Source: Polytrichum commune (taxonomy: Eukaryota > Streptophyta > Polytrichopsida > Polytrichales > Polytrichaceae). From it: a stretch of 60,000 nt of DNA. Below are positions 21,600 to 34,271 of this stretch, piece by piece. Every line of letters begins with the position of its first letter. The stretch's first letter is position 1. Where the stretch lies: positions 27,054,527 to 27,114,526 of the forward strand of contig OX485808.1 in assembly GCA_950295325.1 (NCBI GenBank), read 5' to 3'. Under the pieces are notes generated by a model. The model did no database searches. It had not been told where the DNA came from and saw nothing but the letters and a program-made list of their open reading frames with translations. Position numbers and translations under genes: made by a program.

Positions 21600-22077
21600 A
21601 AAAACCTAATTTACAAAGCCTTTGGGCCCCTCATAGGTGTAAGCCAAATGTGGACCAAGAGGAATGACTATGCATCCAAAAGCAAATGTGTTTTTTTTTC
21701 TTCATACATGTCCAAAAAAGGCAATTTTGGAAAGAAAGAAAGAAAAGTTTGACCATAATCTTGTCTTGTCTTGTTTTCGTCTTCTCTTCCCCAAAAAGAA
21801 ATTCATTAAAAAAGAATTATAACAACATATCATTAACATTGGCCCTTTTTTTTTCTACTAAAGCACCTCTTTTGCCTCTCCCACTGCAAAACCTGTTGGA
21901 CCATGTCAGTGGATAATGTAAGCCTTGAATTATGTCTTTTGGGGGCCTCGAATTACATTGTCACTCTGACATTTGTTCCTTGGTGAAAACCAAAGTGGTC
22001 CCGAGACGAGTTCAACAGCCAATCACATATTTTACAAGGCCTTGGGACGACTTCATGGTCCATGGTGTAAACAACCC
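21600..22077 (+). mobile_element. Tourist-like MITE T3, copy 2 (left-truncated)
   Basis: From CAAAGCCTTTGGGCCCCTCA to CATGGTCCATGGTGTAAAC it matches 7850-8310 in order. The left terminus is replaced by DNA continuing from repeat R; the right end is CAACCCC followed by TCA. Confidence 0.65.
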
Positions 22078-23069
22078 CTCAACTACCCCTATCATCTTCC
22101 ATTCCTTCCTCTTTGTCGCTAACATGTTCAATACACTCTTTGGCCTCAACATCTACGAATCGCAAGGCTGCAACGATCATAACAGGACGACCTACTATAA
22201 TGTGAAAGTGTTGAGGTTGGATGCACAATCTTTGTGACCGCCTTTACATGTAATGGGATAATTATGCAAGTGGGAGGAGACATCACATTTTTCACTTTTA
22301 AAATCAAAACTCGAATGGTCATCATTCTTATTGGATAATAACATGTTGAATTGATTTCAAAATCAAACAAACATGGAACAAATGGTGAACTCATGTATTC
22401 CATTGGGACTTCGTAAAAACTTTATGAATAGGTTCCTCATCATCATTGAAGGAGATATCATCGCCATTGAGCCACCACTATGAGGTGAGGATAGAGTTTT
22501 GTATGATGGTGCCAAGATGGCATCAAATAGGGCACAATCTCTCTTGAATGCAATGAAATATCATTAACCAACGAGCATGAACAAACGCACGTGCAATCCA
22601 CATAGACAAAGAGATTATATTCAATGTTGGAAATCCATAGTGATGTTCAAACAAAATCGCATGTAGATGCATAAGTATCAATAAATGATCCAACTTTAGT
22701 CAACTCTTAAATTAAGAATTGTGAAGACTTTCTTTTTCTTTTCTTTTCTACTTTCCTCTCCATGACACGTTTACTTTCATAACTCTCATTTGTGAAGTAG
22801 TGCAATTGAGAAAAGGCAGTATCTCTATTAGAATTCTCTCTGCTACCCATGTTAAATAACCCTTCCAATCTACATTACCCTACTAACTCAAGCCTTATTC
22901 AAAACCAAGTTACTACATATATTTTTCTTGAAGGTTGTACTGGTACTACTCACCCCCTGATATTGGTTGAAATTCATAGTTGTACTACCTTATAATTCGA
23001 CCTACTCACAACCATACTCTATGTTAGTTATATGATATATCTTTCAATCTACTCCCTCTTACATTGGCG
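22078..23069. other. Gene-free stretch
   Basis: No reading frame, repeat ends or RNA gene could be supported here. Confidence 0.5.
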
Positions 23070-23760
23070 TGGTACGATAAGTGGCCATTTATAAACGATT
23101 TGAGAAAAACAAAGGAATTTGTGAGTGAAACTCGAAGGCACCCAAATTTTGATATTAGTCACCTTGGCACCAAGTTGGCTAATTTCAAATTTATAGAGAT
23201 ATTTAAAAATTGTTTGAAAACTTTGGGAAGTGATGTGACAGCCATATGTAAACCATTTGAGGAAAAGAAAGCAAAATTTGAGTGAAACTTGAAGGCACCC
23301 AATTTTTGATATTAATCACCTCGGTACAGAGGTGCCTAATTTTAGGGTTTTGGAGAGTTTTCAAAATTGCTTTGAAAGCCTTGGGAAGCGACGCGAGGAA
23401 CATTTGTAAACGATTTGAGACAAAATAAAGGAAATTGTGAGTGAAACTTGAAGGCACCCAAATCTTGATATCAGTCACCTTGGCACGCATGTGCCTAATT
23501 TCAACGTTTTGGAGATTTTTCAAAATCGTTTTGAAAGCCATGAGAAACGATGCGAGGGCCATTGTAAACTATTTGAAGAAAAGATAGGAAATCATGAAAG
23601 AACCATGACCGCACCCAAATTTTGATATAAGTAGCTGAGGGACCAAGGGGACTAATTCCAAACTCTTGGAAAATTTTCAAAATTATTTTGAAAGCCCTAG
23701 GAAGCGCTACAAGATCAAATTTTAAACCATTTGAAAGAATGAAGGAAATTGTGACCAAAA
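23070..23760 (+). repeat. Diverged satellite array, about 160-bp unit
   Basis: A marker TAAAC-ATTTGA recurs at about 23087, 23251, 23407, 23564 and 23724, with spacings of 164, 156, 157 and 160. Each unit also has GTGAGTGAAAC, GGCACCCAAATTTTGATAT, a CACCTTGGCAC-type segment and TTTGAAAGCC. Similarity decays towards the right. The peptide frames that overlap it on both strands repeat with the same period and are not genes. Confidence 0.85.
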
Positions 23761-26700
23761 TTCATTTCCAGTTTATTCATTCAAAGACATTTTCAATATC
23801 TTGAAAATCGTTTCGAGTTCATTACAAACATTGCTTGAAAATTTTGAAACCTCCTTTTGGGTGCTCAAATTTATGAAATTTTATTTTCTATGAGGAAATT
23901 GACTTCTAGTTTTTGAGGGTAACATCTCGTTGGAATTTTGGATATCATGTAGAGAACAAAATTATGTTCGTGCGTCAATTTTGGATGTCGACCTTGACAT
24001 GGTTAGGGGTTCAATCATTTCATTCTAATGGGTATCAAAACAATGGATCACTCGTATCATGATCCTTGAGGACCACTGTTGTTTGAAAGATTTGACCATG
24101 GCCAACATTTTAAGGACAAAATCACAATCACATGTCATGGTTGCGATAGCAAATGATAAAGAATACGGATGGTTGATTATTATGATATGCAATCCGAAGA
24201 TGCATGTCGCAATCCTACTATGTTTGAGATACTTGTCTATGATCAAGATCACCCAACAACACATGTAATTGTTGATGCAATTTTCAAGACAATGAAGGAT
24301 GAAATCATACTATGTTGGTGGTTGTATTCTAGTGCAGTCACAAAAGGAAGGTTTCCACAATCTTTCAAAACAATTGAGATTGCAGCGTTAGTATTACAAA
24401 CAATGAATTGGTCATATGCTCTTGGTAAGTTCTTAAGGAGGACAACTAATATCAGTTGTGGTATACATATGTGTTAAGAAGGTATTCATTTTGGGGTGAT
24501 AAAAGTGTGTGATCTTGATTTAATTGCACTTGATTATTATACATAACACCATTTTTTTGGGATCAATTTCTTTAATCCTATCATTTCTTAGACGGTGTAG
24601 GAGATGTGGTTTTTTTTTGCACACTCTAGTTGTTATAAATTTTAGTTTTTGACTAATAACTTTTATTGTTCCATAACATATGTGCATGCATCCAACAATC
24701 CAACATAGAATACATAAAGTATGTATATTATAGGTCTACAATCTAGTAGCTAAGGCTCCTATTGAAAACCTCTAAAACCTTTCTCAAATTTAAAAGCAAC
24801 AATTAATCAAGGGTGAGGTATTTAATTTGTAAGTGAACCTTGGGATGAGATATTTAATCTAGAAGATGTTGGTTTCCAACTCTAAAAACTCATACTACAA
24901 ACACATGTGTATCATATAATACATGTATATGTACTTTGCGTATTTTATGTTGGGTAGTTGGATGCAAGTACATTTATATTGCCAATGGGTTGTACTATGA
25001 GTACATGTGTATGATGTACTCATGAATCTATATGGAAGGTTGACTAGATGATGACGAACACCTTCATGTTTGTAATTGTAACATTAAACTACAACAAGGT
25101 CATGCGCATCATGCCCAAAACACATAGGGTTGCAACTATTGTCGAGCACTAATAATCAATAACATGTAATCAAGAGGTGACGTTAGTGCATTGTTGACAT
25201 ATAAATTTTATGAACTTTCAATATATGTAGGTAATTGTAGCTATGTTCAAGTTCCACTTACTAATATTCAGCTACGATAATATATCAAGGCTTATTTCTA
25301 AATATGCAAATACCATGTTGATTACATGGTAATAGACCCCTTGACAAGATGTAGACCATGAATACCATGGTAACATGGTTTACTTTTTGATGTCAAATGT
25401 CCTTTTACATTCCATTTATAGCCAAACTATACAAAGTTTATGGAATATATATTAAAAATAACTACTTATATCGGATATAATTGCTCGCTGCTCACTTGTT
25501 ACCGCTCACATGCTAGCTTCCCTCACAATTGGGTCCTACTTTTATTTACCTTGTGTATGCGACTAATCCTCAAATATTTGTTGGTCGGTGACATGGGCAC
25601 AGGTGAGGTAGGCCCTTCACACTTGGAACATATACAATGATCCATTGTGCTCAAGAGTTTTTATACAATGATATTGGATGAAGTTACTAGGAACTTGTGT
25701 TGCTACTAGGAACTTGTGCCCTAGTAGGTACTCCATAGTTGTTATCGTAACGTTACACATGCTTTGTGGTGAAGCAAAGGGTGTTTCCTTGAACTTCCAA
25801 GGTACGAGACAATCGTACTCGAAACCTTATTGTTTGGATATCATAAAAAATAGAAACCCTATGTAAGGTACACATTCTTGCAAAGCAGCTTGGCCCAATA
25901 CACAACATGTGGATACCTCACGATGCACATACTTAGCTATAGTTGAAAACAAATATACTTTACCATGCAAGCAAGCACTTTGTTACAAATATGAATGTTG
26001 AGAAAAAAGAAGAAGTTGGAGGAGTCTAGGAAAAATTCCCACCCACCCACCCACCCTTGCATTGCAATGAATAAGAGTTTGAAGGGTATTGGCCTCTAAA
26101 CATAGGAAGTTCAAGATTTGAACTCTCTCTCTCTCTCTCTCTCTCTCATACCCCGCGTTAAATCAAGATTAAAGTTCAAGTAGCATTAATGATTATGGTA
26201 ACAATCAAGAAATATCTCTCACATTGTGTAAATTTGCAGGTATTGTAAAAATGTATACCAATATTATGATACCCGCACTTAGATTCAGACTTTAGTAACA
26301 TTTCACATGTTTTGTGACGACTCTCAATACTCTAAAAATACATGAGTAAAATAATTAAAAAAAACAAAAATGTTGGAGATTTATGTGTACTACTATCCAT
26401 TTATCATGACATGTATGATTTGCAATTCCATGTGTGGCACGATCCTTCCTTCTAAATTGGCTCCATCTATCATGCACACGGGAGACTTTGCACTCATTGG
26501 GGCCCGTTCCATGAAGAGATCCCCTTTTGGAGTGTTCCAATAAAAGTGGTGGTTCAATCACAAAAAGGAAAATGGGGTTGTATTGTATGAGCAATCATTG
26601 ACTCTCGAGGGCTCCTAAAAAGCAACCAAATGTGAAATAAATCATGGGCATATTCTCAAGCCACGGCCCTTTATTGGTCAACCCTTGGCAAGTGTGCCCG

Positions 26701-27657
26701 CTTGGTATTCACCAACACGAGAAGTAAGCTTACACATGTATTGTATGTTTGCATTTCATCAATCGCATGACAAAAAGGATGCTAAAGAAGTGAACCCGAG
26801 ACAACCCCGTGTGCCGGCACACATTCTTTATGTTTGCTTTTATTGGAGCTCTCGTAACATTATTAAGCAACAAGCATGCGTTCCATTCAAGGTAGAAGAA
26901 TAGCTCCCGAATTGTGTTTGATTAAACCCAATTTCATTACCTGCTTATAAGTCCTCAACAATCGTCATGTATCACAATATTGAAGATACAAATATAGCAT
27001 TACGGAGGATTTTCACATTTTCTAGGTAAAAAATCCAGTGATATATGTCAATTATAGTCCATAAAGTCATCGCATGCTTGAGACAAGTCGACCTAAATCC
27101 AAGTTGTGTGGGTTCTTAATGCACACTTCCAGCTCCCCATGCACTTTGTGGCTGTTGGATGGGATAGCAGATTGTCTCATCTTATTTGGTTAGCAATTGT
27201 GAATCATGAAGAATGTTGTTCCAAGTATCATAATTGTAGTTAAGATGCAAAGTTGATGAGAGCTCAAAGTATAGATTATTCTTTCTCTTCAAGCAATTGC
27301 ATTGGCCTTCCCAATTGTGTCAACTACTAAACCTAGCCTATTGGTGTTCTTATTTTGAGCACATAATCCATCTCATCATAACATATGTCTTTTCGGTGCC
27401 TTGCCATATACCACTCCATATAGATGTTTGCATAGGACTACTAGTTGATTTAAGGGCCACACACCATTGTTTATACACCTCGTTGCTTCTACTTTACACA
27501 ATATGGGTCAATGTCCTTGATTAGAGGGTCAATTGTGCGCATTATAATTGTGTAGTTTTTTTCTTCCTTTTATTTATTTTTAATGTTGTTGAGAGAAACA
27601 TGCTACATTGATACCATGATGTGCATTGGGTGTGGTCGCCGGACTAGAAAGTCACTA
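23761..27657. other. Gene-free stretch
   Basis: About 3.9 kb of AT-rich DNA. A frame at 24169-24477 looks mildly protein-like but has stops immediately upstream and no recognisable family. A (CT)n microsatellite lies at 26122-26148. Part of 27340-27450 is an inverted fragment of the Y family (CATAATCCATCTCATCATAA). Nothing else supported. Confidence 0.45.
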
Positions 27658-27866
27658 CACTAATTATCCCAATTAGTGTGTGTTACTATACGGAGTTACG
27701 CAATGCAATAACATCTTACTCGTGCGTTCAATTTTTACTAACAAAAGTTCGATAGGTTGTTCAGACATTATAAAACAAAAATGTTTATTCTTGGTAAAAT
27801 AGTCCATTCTCATTAAATAGTTACAGCATTGCGTGACTCCGAACACACTAACTGGGATAATTAGTG
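27658..27866. mobile_element. CACTAA/TA-type fold-back MITE (209 bp)
   Basis: Inverted ends CACTAATTATCCCA, then AGTGTGT and CGGAGT-ACGCAATGC, form arms of about 55 bp. TA flanks both sides (27656-27657, 27867-27868). It would fold into a near-complete hairpin. Confidence 0.8.
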
Positions 27867-28499
27867 TAGTCACTAGATGATATCCATAAGTTGTCGATAA
27901 ATATAAAGCCAGTAGATAGGCCTAATTTTGATCATTGCAATTATTTGGGACACCTACTATGAAGTCTAATCTAGCTAGTTTACGCCACTAAAAGGTCAAT
28001 GCCCTTTTAAACCCAGAAACCCGAAATACATGTGTTTATATAAGATTGGACAGTATGGTCAATTTGTTGACCATTTTAGGCTCAATAGTCAACATAGTTC
28101 ATGGGGAGAGGGGGGGTGACCTATGTGGCCTTCATGTGGGTCATTGTCAATATGGACTTTGATAATCCACAACAATAATCAATTATTGAATACAAGACTA
28201 ATACTACTTTTTTTCTATCTAAACCCAAGTCCATGGCTTTGCATGTATATGGGATGTCTTCCATCTTCTCAACTTCCTTTTGAACTTTGAAGTCAATTTA
28301 GAAGTTTTTGGAAGTCATTATGTGGGTCATGGGAGCTTCCTCTTGCTTGCATAGATAAATGAGGTCTCTTCAATGGTATTGGGTGTGATGTATGTTGCTT
28401 CCATATTGAAAACCTTGATGAATCCTAATGACATTGACATGGATGACATCTACAATGTATTCTTTGACATAGCCTCTCGAGAATGAAGTATTCATGGAA

Positions 28500-29223
28500 A
28501 AGAAAATCGTTGTGGAGCCACATCATGCCCCCCCCCCCAACGCACTACAAACATAGTTTCTTCAATGTTTCAAAAGAAATAGATGCAAGTCACATTTGAT
28601 TTGTTGTGGTTTGAAGGAGAACAATGTTAAGTGGTATAATTTTAATGTTTAATTTTTTTTACACCGCTCGTAGAAGGTCTCTAAGACTTGAAAGAGGAAG
28701 AGTTTTTTTTTAAAATTTTTTTTTATGTCGGATGTGTTGCCCATTGCACAAATCATCCATCTTTAGTAGCGTGGGTAAACATTCCAATTAAGCAATGTTA
28801 CAAAATTCACATCCAAGCTCATTGCGAGAAACACTCATCATCCAGTCAACAAACTTTGACCGCCTCTAGAATAGGCATACGAGCTCCAAAATTGGAAATT
28901 CAAATTCTCATGTGTGCATGCAACTCTCAAGTGCCACACATGTAACGCAAAAAAGAAAGTAAAATAGTTACGACTGAACAACAATCGAGCATTGAACATC
29001 ATCATTCATCTTGAGCCATCTCGGGTTGCAAAGGAACACATAAGCGAGGGTGTTAAGGAAACCTTCTCACACGAGTTTAGCAGCAAAAAACTCGTGACGC
29101 GTCCACGTCCTCACATTGGTTTGCGTCCCAAGTGTGCGTCATCGGGGAGTTGCCAAATTTGTCCCCATTTCCCGAAAAACGGGGCCATCCATGCATGCGT
29201 CCAGTGGACGCATGCATGAACAC
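28500..29223 (+). repeat. Long dispersed repeat R, copy 2
   Basis: Direct repeat of 20880-21567, with a longer T-run insertion near 28705. Just beyond the shared end is a perfect 13-bp palindrome with a 3-base centre at 29190-29218 (arm CATGCATGCGTCC), not present in copy 1. Confidence 0.75.
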
Positions 29224-29304
29224 CACTGGCTCTAGTGTCACAGCAACAAGTGCCAATCTGTCAAATGCAAAACCGATAGAGGAAAGTTTCGTGGCCCCTT
29301 GTAA

Positions 29305-29833
29305 GGGCCGCTTTACACTTATTAAGAGGCCGGGCCAATTCGTTGTGTAAGAGGCTTGAAATTCTCACTTGTGATTGGCCAAAAGGCTGAAATCGGCCCC
29401 AACTCCTTTACACCTAGAGGCTGGGTCGATTTGGTGGTGTGAGTTTTTTTAATAAAAAAAATGCATGGTTTGACATGGCCCGAGCTCGTTGAATTGGGTG
29501 CACCCAAAATGGAGGGCCAATTCTTGGCCTCCGGGCCAATGTCACATTTCAAAATTAAAAATTAAAAATTAAAATATATGATTTGTTTTAGTGAACTATA
29601 TCCATTGGATTATGTGGAAATATGAACGGCTCTATGCTAGATTATGCTAGATCCGTTGGATTATGCTAGATTTATTGAATCGGCCTAGTTTCTTGGCCTT
29701 AAGGCCTTTACATATGGAAAAATTGGCCCTCATTATAATCTTATTATAATGTGTAGTTGAGGCCGGCCTCCAACCCAAAAAGGGCTGAAATTTCATGCAA
29801 TCAGCCTCCCAACCTCTAGGTGTAAAGCGGCCC
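29305..29833 (-). mobile_element. Tourist-like MITE T1, copy 2 (inverted)
   Basis: Opposite orientation to 5393-5927 and clearly homologous throughout. Terminal GGGCCGCTTTACAC; TAA target duplication at 29302-29304 and 29834-29836. The right TAA is also the first three bases of the next element (TAAGGTAGAGGG), so it inserted at that element's very end. Confidence 0.9.
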
Positions 29834-30526
29834 TAAGGTAGAGGGTGCTAAAACCAACACCCCGCCCAAAACCAACACCTATAAATGCCTCCCAACTGCC
29901 AACACTTTATTACCTTGAACCGTTTTCCGTGATGCAGGAGTGTCCGGGCCCATAGAGTGACAATCTTAGGTGCCATTAATGATGCCACCTCACAGTGGCC
30001 TTCACTTACCTCCGCGTAGGGTAGGTAATGGGTTGCACTCTATCTCGGGTTGGTTCAAGGTGGGATTAGGGTGGCTTGTCAATGCCTTTTCCAACCATTA
30101 TACTCACAAAGACCAAGGAGGTGAGTCCACAAAGCACAAAGGAGTCGGTTCCCAGGGTGCAAGGGGGGTCGGTTCCCGAGATGCAAGGTGATGGCTGTGT
30201 GGCTTTGTGTACCATTACTACTTGGGCTTTGATGCAATTTGGGTCTAGTACCCAACTATGTTGTGTTGGTTCTAGGCAATGAGAGTGGGGGTCCTCATCA
30301 TATGCAAGGTCATCATACACGGGGCCTATATATTGGTTTAGGGATGCTAGTGGTTTTGACTTTGATTATTTATCAAATATCTAATTGAGGCTAAACATAT
30401 TTTTTCTTTCTTTCTACCTATGTTTAGAACAAAGGCTAATATGAATACATATTTCTTTTATATCAACCTTGTAGCCATATGTATGTGCAATAGCTTAAAG
30501 TGTTGGTTTAAGCACCCTCTACCTTA
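29834..30526. mobile_element. TAAGGTAGAGGG inverted-repeat element (about 693 bp)
   Basis: The left end TAAGGTAGAGGGTGCTAAAA and the right end inverted (TAAGGTAGAGGGTGCTTAAA) agree at 19 of 20 bases and continue through CCAACAC. The interior has repeated GTCGGTTCCC and is non-coding. The target duplication is obscured on the left by the T1 insertion. Confidence 0.7.
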
Positions 30527-30539
30527 GTAAGGTAGACGT

Positions 30540-30800
30540 GCCGAAGGGTCACTCCACAAGCGAGCCAAGGGCCGTGATCATGTAGGTGTGAGGGCCCTTG
30601 ACTCTCCTCCAAAGGTTGTATTAGTTGTTTGTAGAGACCCTTGACTTTGACATGGTACACTGGAATTTGCGTCAAGCCTATCTTTTGGAGGTGGGCTTGA
30701 TACAAATTTTAGCAAATCATGAAACATTATTCATAAATTATCATGTGAGAATCCATGTAGATCTTTCATCCATGATAATTTCTTTGGGCCCTTAGGCCTT
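30540..30800 (+). mobile_element. Tourist-like MITE T2, partial copy
   Basis: GGGTCACTCCACAAGCGAGCC and AGGGCCGTGATCATG match the left part of the T2 family; TTTGGGCCCTTAGGCCTTCACC matches its right half. Both termini are degraded. The stretch 30800-31810 that follows holds no supported gene; a short acidic minus-strand frame (31167-31364) is not recognised. Confidence 0.55.
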
Positions 30801-31813
30801 CACCTTCTGAGCATGAGAATTTCCATCACAACCTATAGTTTTTTTTTTTTTTTTCCCCTTCTTCCATGGGAATACGGATTATGCTTATAAAAATCAACAC
30901 ACCAAGTGCAAATATGTCACGCTAAAAATGCGCAAATGATGAGTCACAATAAGTATACCTCATCATGAAATCACATTTTGAACCCGTGCTTCAGACCAGC
31001 TACACATCCAAGCATAGAGCACTTCCAACATATACCCTATGTCTTTCTCTCTCAACATTTTTAATATAAAAAACCACGTAGAGAGCATTTCACTCATGAC
31101 CTCCAATTTTTGCCTATAATAAACCAAACTACATGTGCCTCACAACCATCTATCACCGCTAGTATTTCATTTTTTTATTCTAGAGGCGGCATTATAAAAT
31201 GTTTTGATTTTTTTTTTAAAAAAAATTTGAGAATCATCGAAGACATCAATCCGTGATGGTAAATCATTGTCGAGAACATTCCCCTCTTCTAAGATCAGTT
31301 CTTCGAGCTCTTCTCCGCCCAAATTTTGATCCAAGAATGAAGACATTGCGAATGCAACCACCATTCATGACTTGTCCAGTGTGCCATGTGGTGCGTTATG
31401 TATTCCAGTATTTGTCAGTTCGTGTGGCAACACTCAAGGCTTAAGCACTGCCATTGAGTTTGAATGTACTAATGCTATATGGTATTATGGAACAATTGGC
31501 AAAGTTGAGCGTGTCTATATTTGCATACTAGCCTGGACTGACTGTAGTCGTGAATTTATTAAATGCCTCAAAATTTGCCAAGTATTTAAAAATGCATTTT
31601 GAAATGTGTATTTTAAAATAAAAAATAAAAATATGCACCGCTAATGATTGCCCTTCATCGAATCTTATGTGTCCAATTATGGAGTCCATAATGGATACAT
31701 AAATCCATGATGACGATGATGGATGCTTAACACAAAAATTTAGTGTGCCATGTAAATTAGGGTGGTCCAACCCCAATGATTGCAAGGCAAGTAGTGTGGG
31801 CCACAACTAAAAA

Positions 31814-32399
31814 GGGCCACTTCAGACATGAGCCAAAGAGCCATGACCTTGTAATGGTGAGGACCCTTGACTCTCATCCAAAGCTTGTACCATGGGTGTT
31901 GGGAAAGCCGTTTTATGGAGTCACGGGCCCTCAAGCATAGTGTGAAGTGAGAATGGACCATGTTGCGGGACCATTGCATATATTGTTGGTGGAAAAAGAG
32001 GGGAGGATTTGGTTTAATATAACATGTCTCAAACTCTATCAATTTAACAAAATTACTTGGTGGTGTTTGTATGTCTTGGAATACAATATGGACTCTACCT
32101 TATAATATGTCTTGAAATCTTTCGTAAAATTTGTCATGTTGGAAAAAATATAAAAAAGTCATGGTCTCCTAGAATTTGCATTAGGTGGCTTGACACAAAT
32201 TCAAGTAGACCACACACCCTTATCGACAACATGCCATGTAGGACTCCAGGTATATTTTTCATCCACAAACTTTTCTTTGGGCCTTTAGGCCTTCACCTCC
32301 TAGTGTGAAATGAACTTGGACGGTTTCTCCCTTTTTGACCAATGAGAGCTCTTACATTGCCATGGTCATGGGCCTTCAGCCTTGTGCGTGAAGTGGCCC
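31814..32399 (+). mobile_element. Tourist-like MITE T2, copy 2 (586 bp)
   Basis: Left end GGGCCACTTCAGACATGAGC, right end inverted GGGCCACTTCACGCACAAGG. TAA follows it, AAA precedes it. Same family as 7186-7639. Confidence 0.75.
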
Positions 32400-32621
32400 T
32401 AAGATGTTCACCTAGAGTAGTGGCTCAAGCCTTGCTTCTGTGCTAAGTTTTGTGGACCTCACTAATTTACTTTGTTTAATCGAATGCCTTCATTAGAGTG
32501 GTGTGTGGTGAGGTGTGGGTCCATGAACATACATCCAAAAAGACACGAGTGTAAAAGAGATCGAAGTACACATTCAAAATACGTTACCCATTCTAAGCTT
32601 AGAATAATCACTATAGTTGAA

Positions 32622-32637
32622 GGGGGGGGGGGGGGGG
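32622..32637. repeat. G16 homopolymer
   Basis: Sixteen consecutive G, then further GGGGTGGGG tracts to about 32660. The local sequence could form G-quadruplexes on the plus strand. It interrupts a dispersed repeat related to families Y/W (32490-32770). Confidence 0.9.
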
Positions 32638-33389
32638 CGGGGTGGGGGTGGGGTGGGGAGAATCTATATAAGCATTTAACAAGCTTGAGAATCTTCACTT
32701 TGATAGTGAACAAGATATTCATGTGAGCTCCAATAGTTACGAGGAAAATGGCTACGTCCACGTGTTGGATATATCAATCATCTCAGACTAAGGGTGGGTT
32801 TTACATTGTGGTATCGGTCCTAGAAACTAGGGTTCCAATGGTACCCCTTAAATGGTCCACCTTCTTTTATGAACTCGAGAATGGTCTCTCAAATTAGGCG
32901 ATGGGTATCTTCTTGAATTGGGACCACTAAGATTTGACACAAAAGTGACACCAAATTACTGCTACTTCATGGACCCCGGACCTAGATGTAAACTCCTTGG
33001 GTCCAAAATTTTGTTCTTGACCAATAGGATCACTCAACTTTAGAGAGTTTTTTAATAAATAAATAAATAAATAAACAAACAAACAATAAAAAACAAACAA
33101 TAAAAATAAATAAGTAAGTAAGTAAATATTTATTTGTTGGTCTTAGACCCAAATAATGTAAACCAACCCTAATCGTGTCTTACGAGAAGTGGATGCAGAG
33201 CTAAAAGTGTTCATTTAAGGCCTGCTTACCTTAGGGCATTGCATTTGTGAACGAGGTAGGGCTCAGCCGTGTAATTGTCGGTAACCTCTAGCGGGTATGT
33301 ACCAGGGTATGAGAAGGTGTATATTAAATCTCGGATATCCGCATCTTATTAGTACCCTACAATTATTACCGAGGTATTCGGACTGTACG

Positions 33390-33750
33390 CAATATCCGGG
33401 TATAAGCGGGGTAGGCGTCGGTGTATCTCATGGCCGTTACCGTCGTGGGGCCTCGTGCATTGCCTGGCAACTCGCAACGCGTCCTTTGCGTCCCTTATAA
33501 CCACCTCCTCCGCCATAGCCACCCCGCCCCGCCTCGCCTCCCCCAGCTTCCTCTCACCACCGCCCCTCGCACACCTCCCGGCTTGTCTTATTTTCCGCTC
33601 ACCATCCACTCGCACAACTTAGGGAGGTGCTACGTGGCCCCGGGGCTGGGCTCGACTCGATTCGAGTCCTCGACTCAAGTCACTCGCGCGTTTTCCTCTC
33701 TGGTCCGCAAACAAACCGAGTTGATTTTCGACTTCATTCAATACTTACAG
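33390..33750 (+). promoter_or_regulatory. GC-rich promoter/first leader exon of small-protein gene A
   Basis: The DNA switches abruptly from AT-rich to CpG-rich. CCTTATAACC at about 33492 is a weak TATA candidate, and a C-rich, ATG-poor leader follows. The segment ends ACTTACAG/GTGAGA at 33750/33751, a strong splice donor that would join to an acceptor before the ATG at 34272. The 155-aa frame across it (33421-33888) runs through the donor and is not considered a gene. Confidence 0.55.
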
Positions 33751-33984
33751 GTGAGACGAAGGTTCCGAGAACTTCTTGTAAATGACGTTCCATGCCTATT
33801 GTTCCAGGTAGCACCCGATCGCCGCAGGTCGGTTGTGCAATTTTGTCTGGTTTCTCTGCTGACTGTGGACTGCTCTGTTTATATTTGATGGGGCGTCTAA
33901 AGGAAAGTGTGTCAAGAAGTTAGTATTTGCTCTTATCGTTCGAGGTCTGCGAGCGGATCCGTAGTTGTGGAGTTTTGGTTCGGT

Positions 33985-34255
33985 TGTCTGTGGGAGTTCT
34001 GTGTGTTTGGATTCGATCACACTGCAGAGTGTGACTCTGTGGTTTTTGAGAGCGATTGGCTGAATAGTTACCAGCATTTGTCTCTTCAGATCTGTCGTAG
34101 TGGGCGGAGGTGTGGCATCTGTGGAAGCTTTTAGAAGTTCGATAGATCTCTGCTGGATTATAACCGCATTGCAGAGTTTGACGGTGCGTTTCTTGAGAGC
34201 GCTTTATTTAATTGGTATAATCATTTGTCTCTTCAGATCCGTCTCGTTGAGCGGT
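33985..34255 (+). repeat. Tandem duplication carrying two splice acceptors
   Basis: About 130 bp is imperfectly repeated. Both halves contain a GCAGAGT-TGAC-GTG-TTT-TTGAGAGCG series and end TTTGTCTCTTCAGAT-CGT. The two acceptors end at 34089 and 34236. Either could pair with the donor at 33751, giving leaders with or without 147 extra bases. Confidence 0.75.
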
Positions 34256-34271
34256 CGATATACCGAGGAGA

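Noticed and set aside
23203-23758. Minus-strand frames with repeated SFTHNFLYF-like peptides
   Set aside because: Their periodicity equals the 160-bp satellite unit; they are translations of a satellite.
31167-31364. Acidic minus-strand frame with EELEELILEE
   Set aside because: Superficially like the start of Harbinger transposases, but no further transposase sequence follows.
33421-33888. 155-codon plus-strand frame
   Set aside because: GC-rich leader DNA; it reads through a strong splice donor at 33751 and has no domain features.
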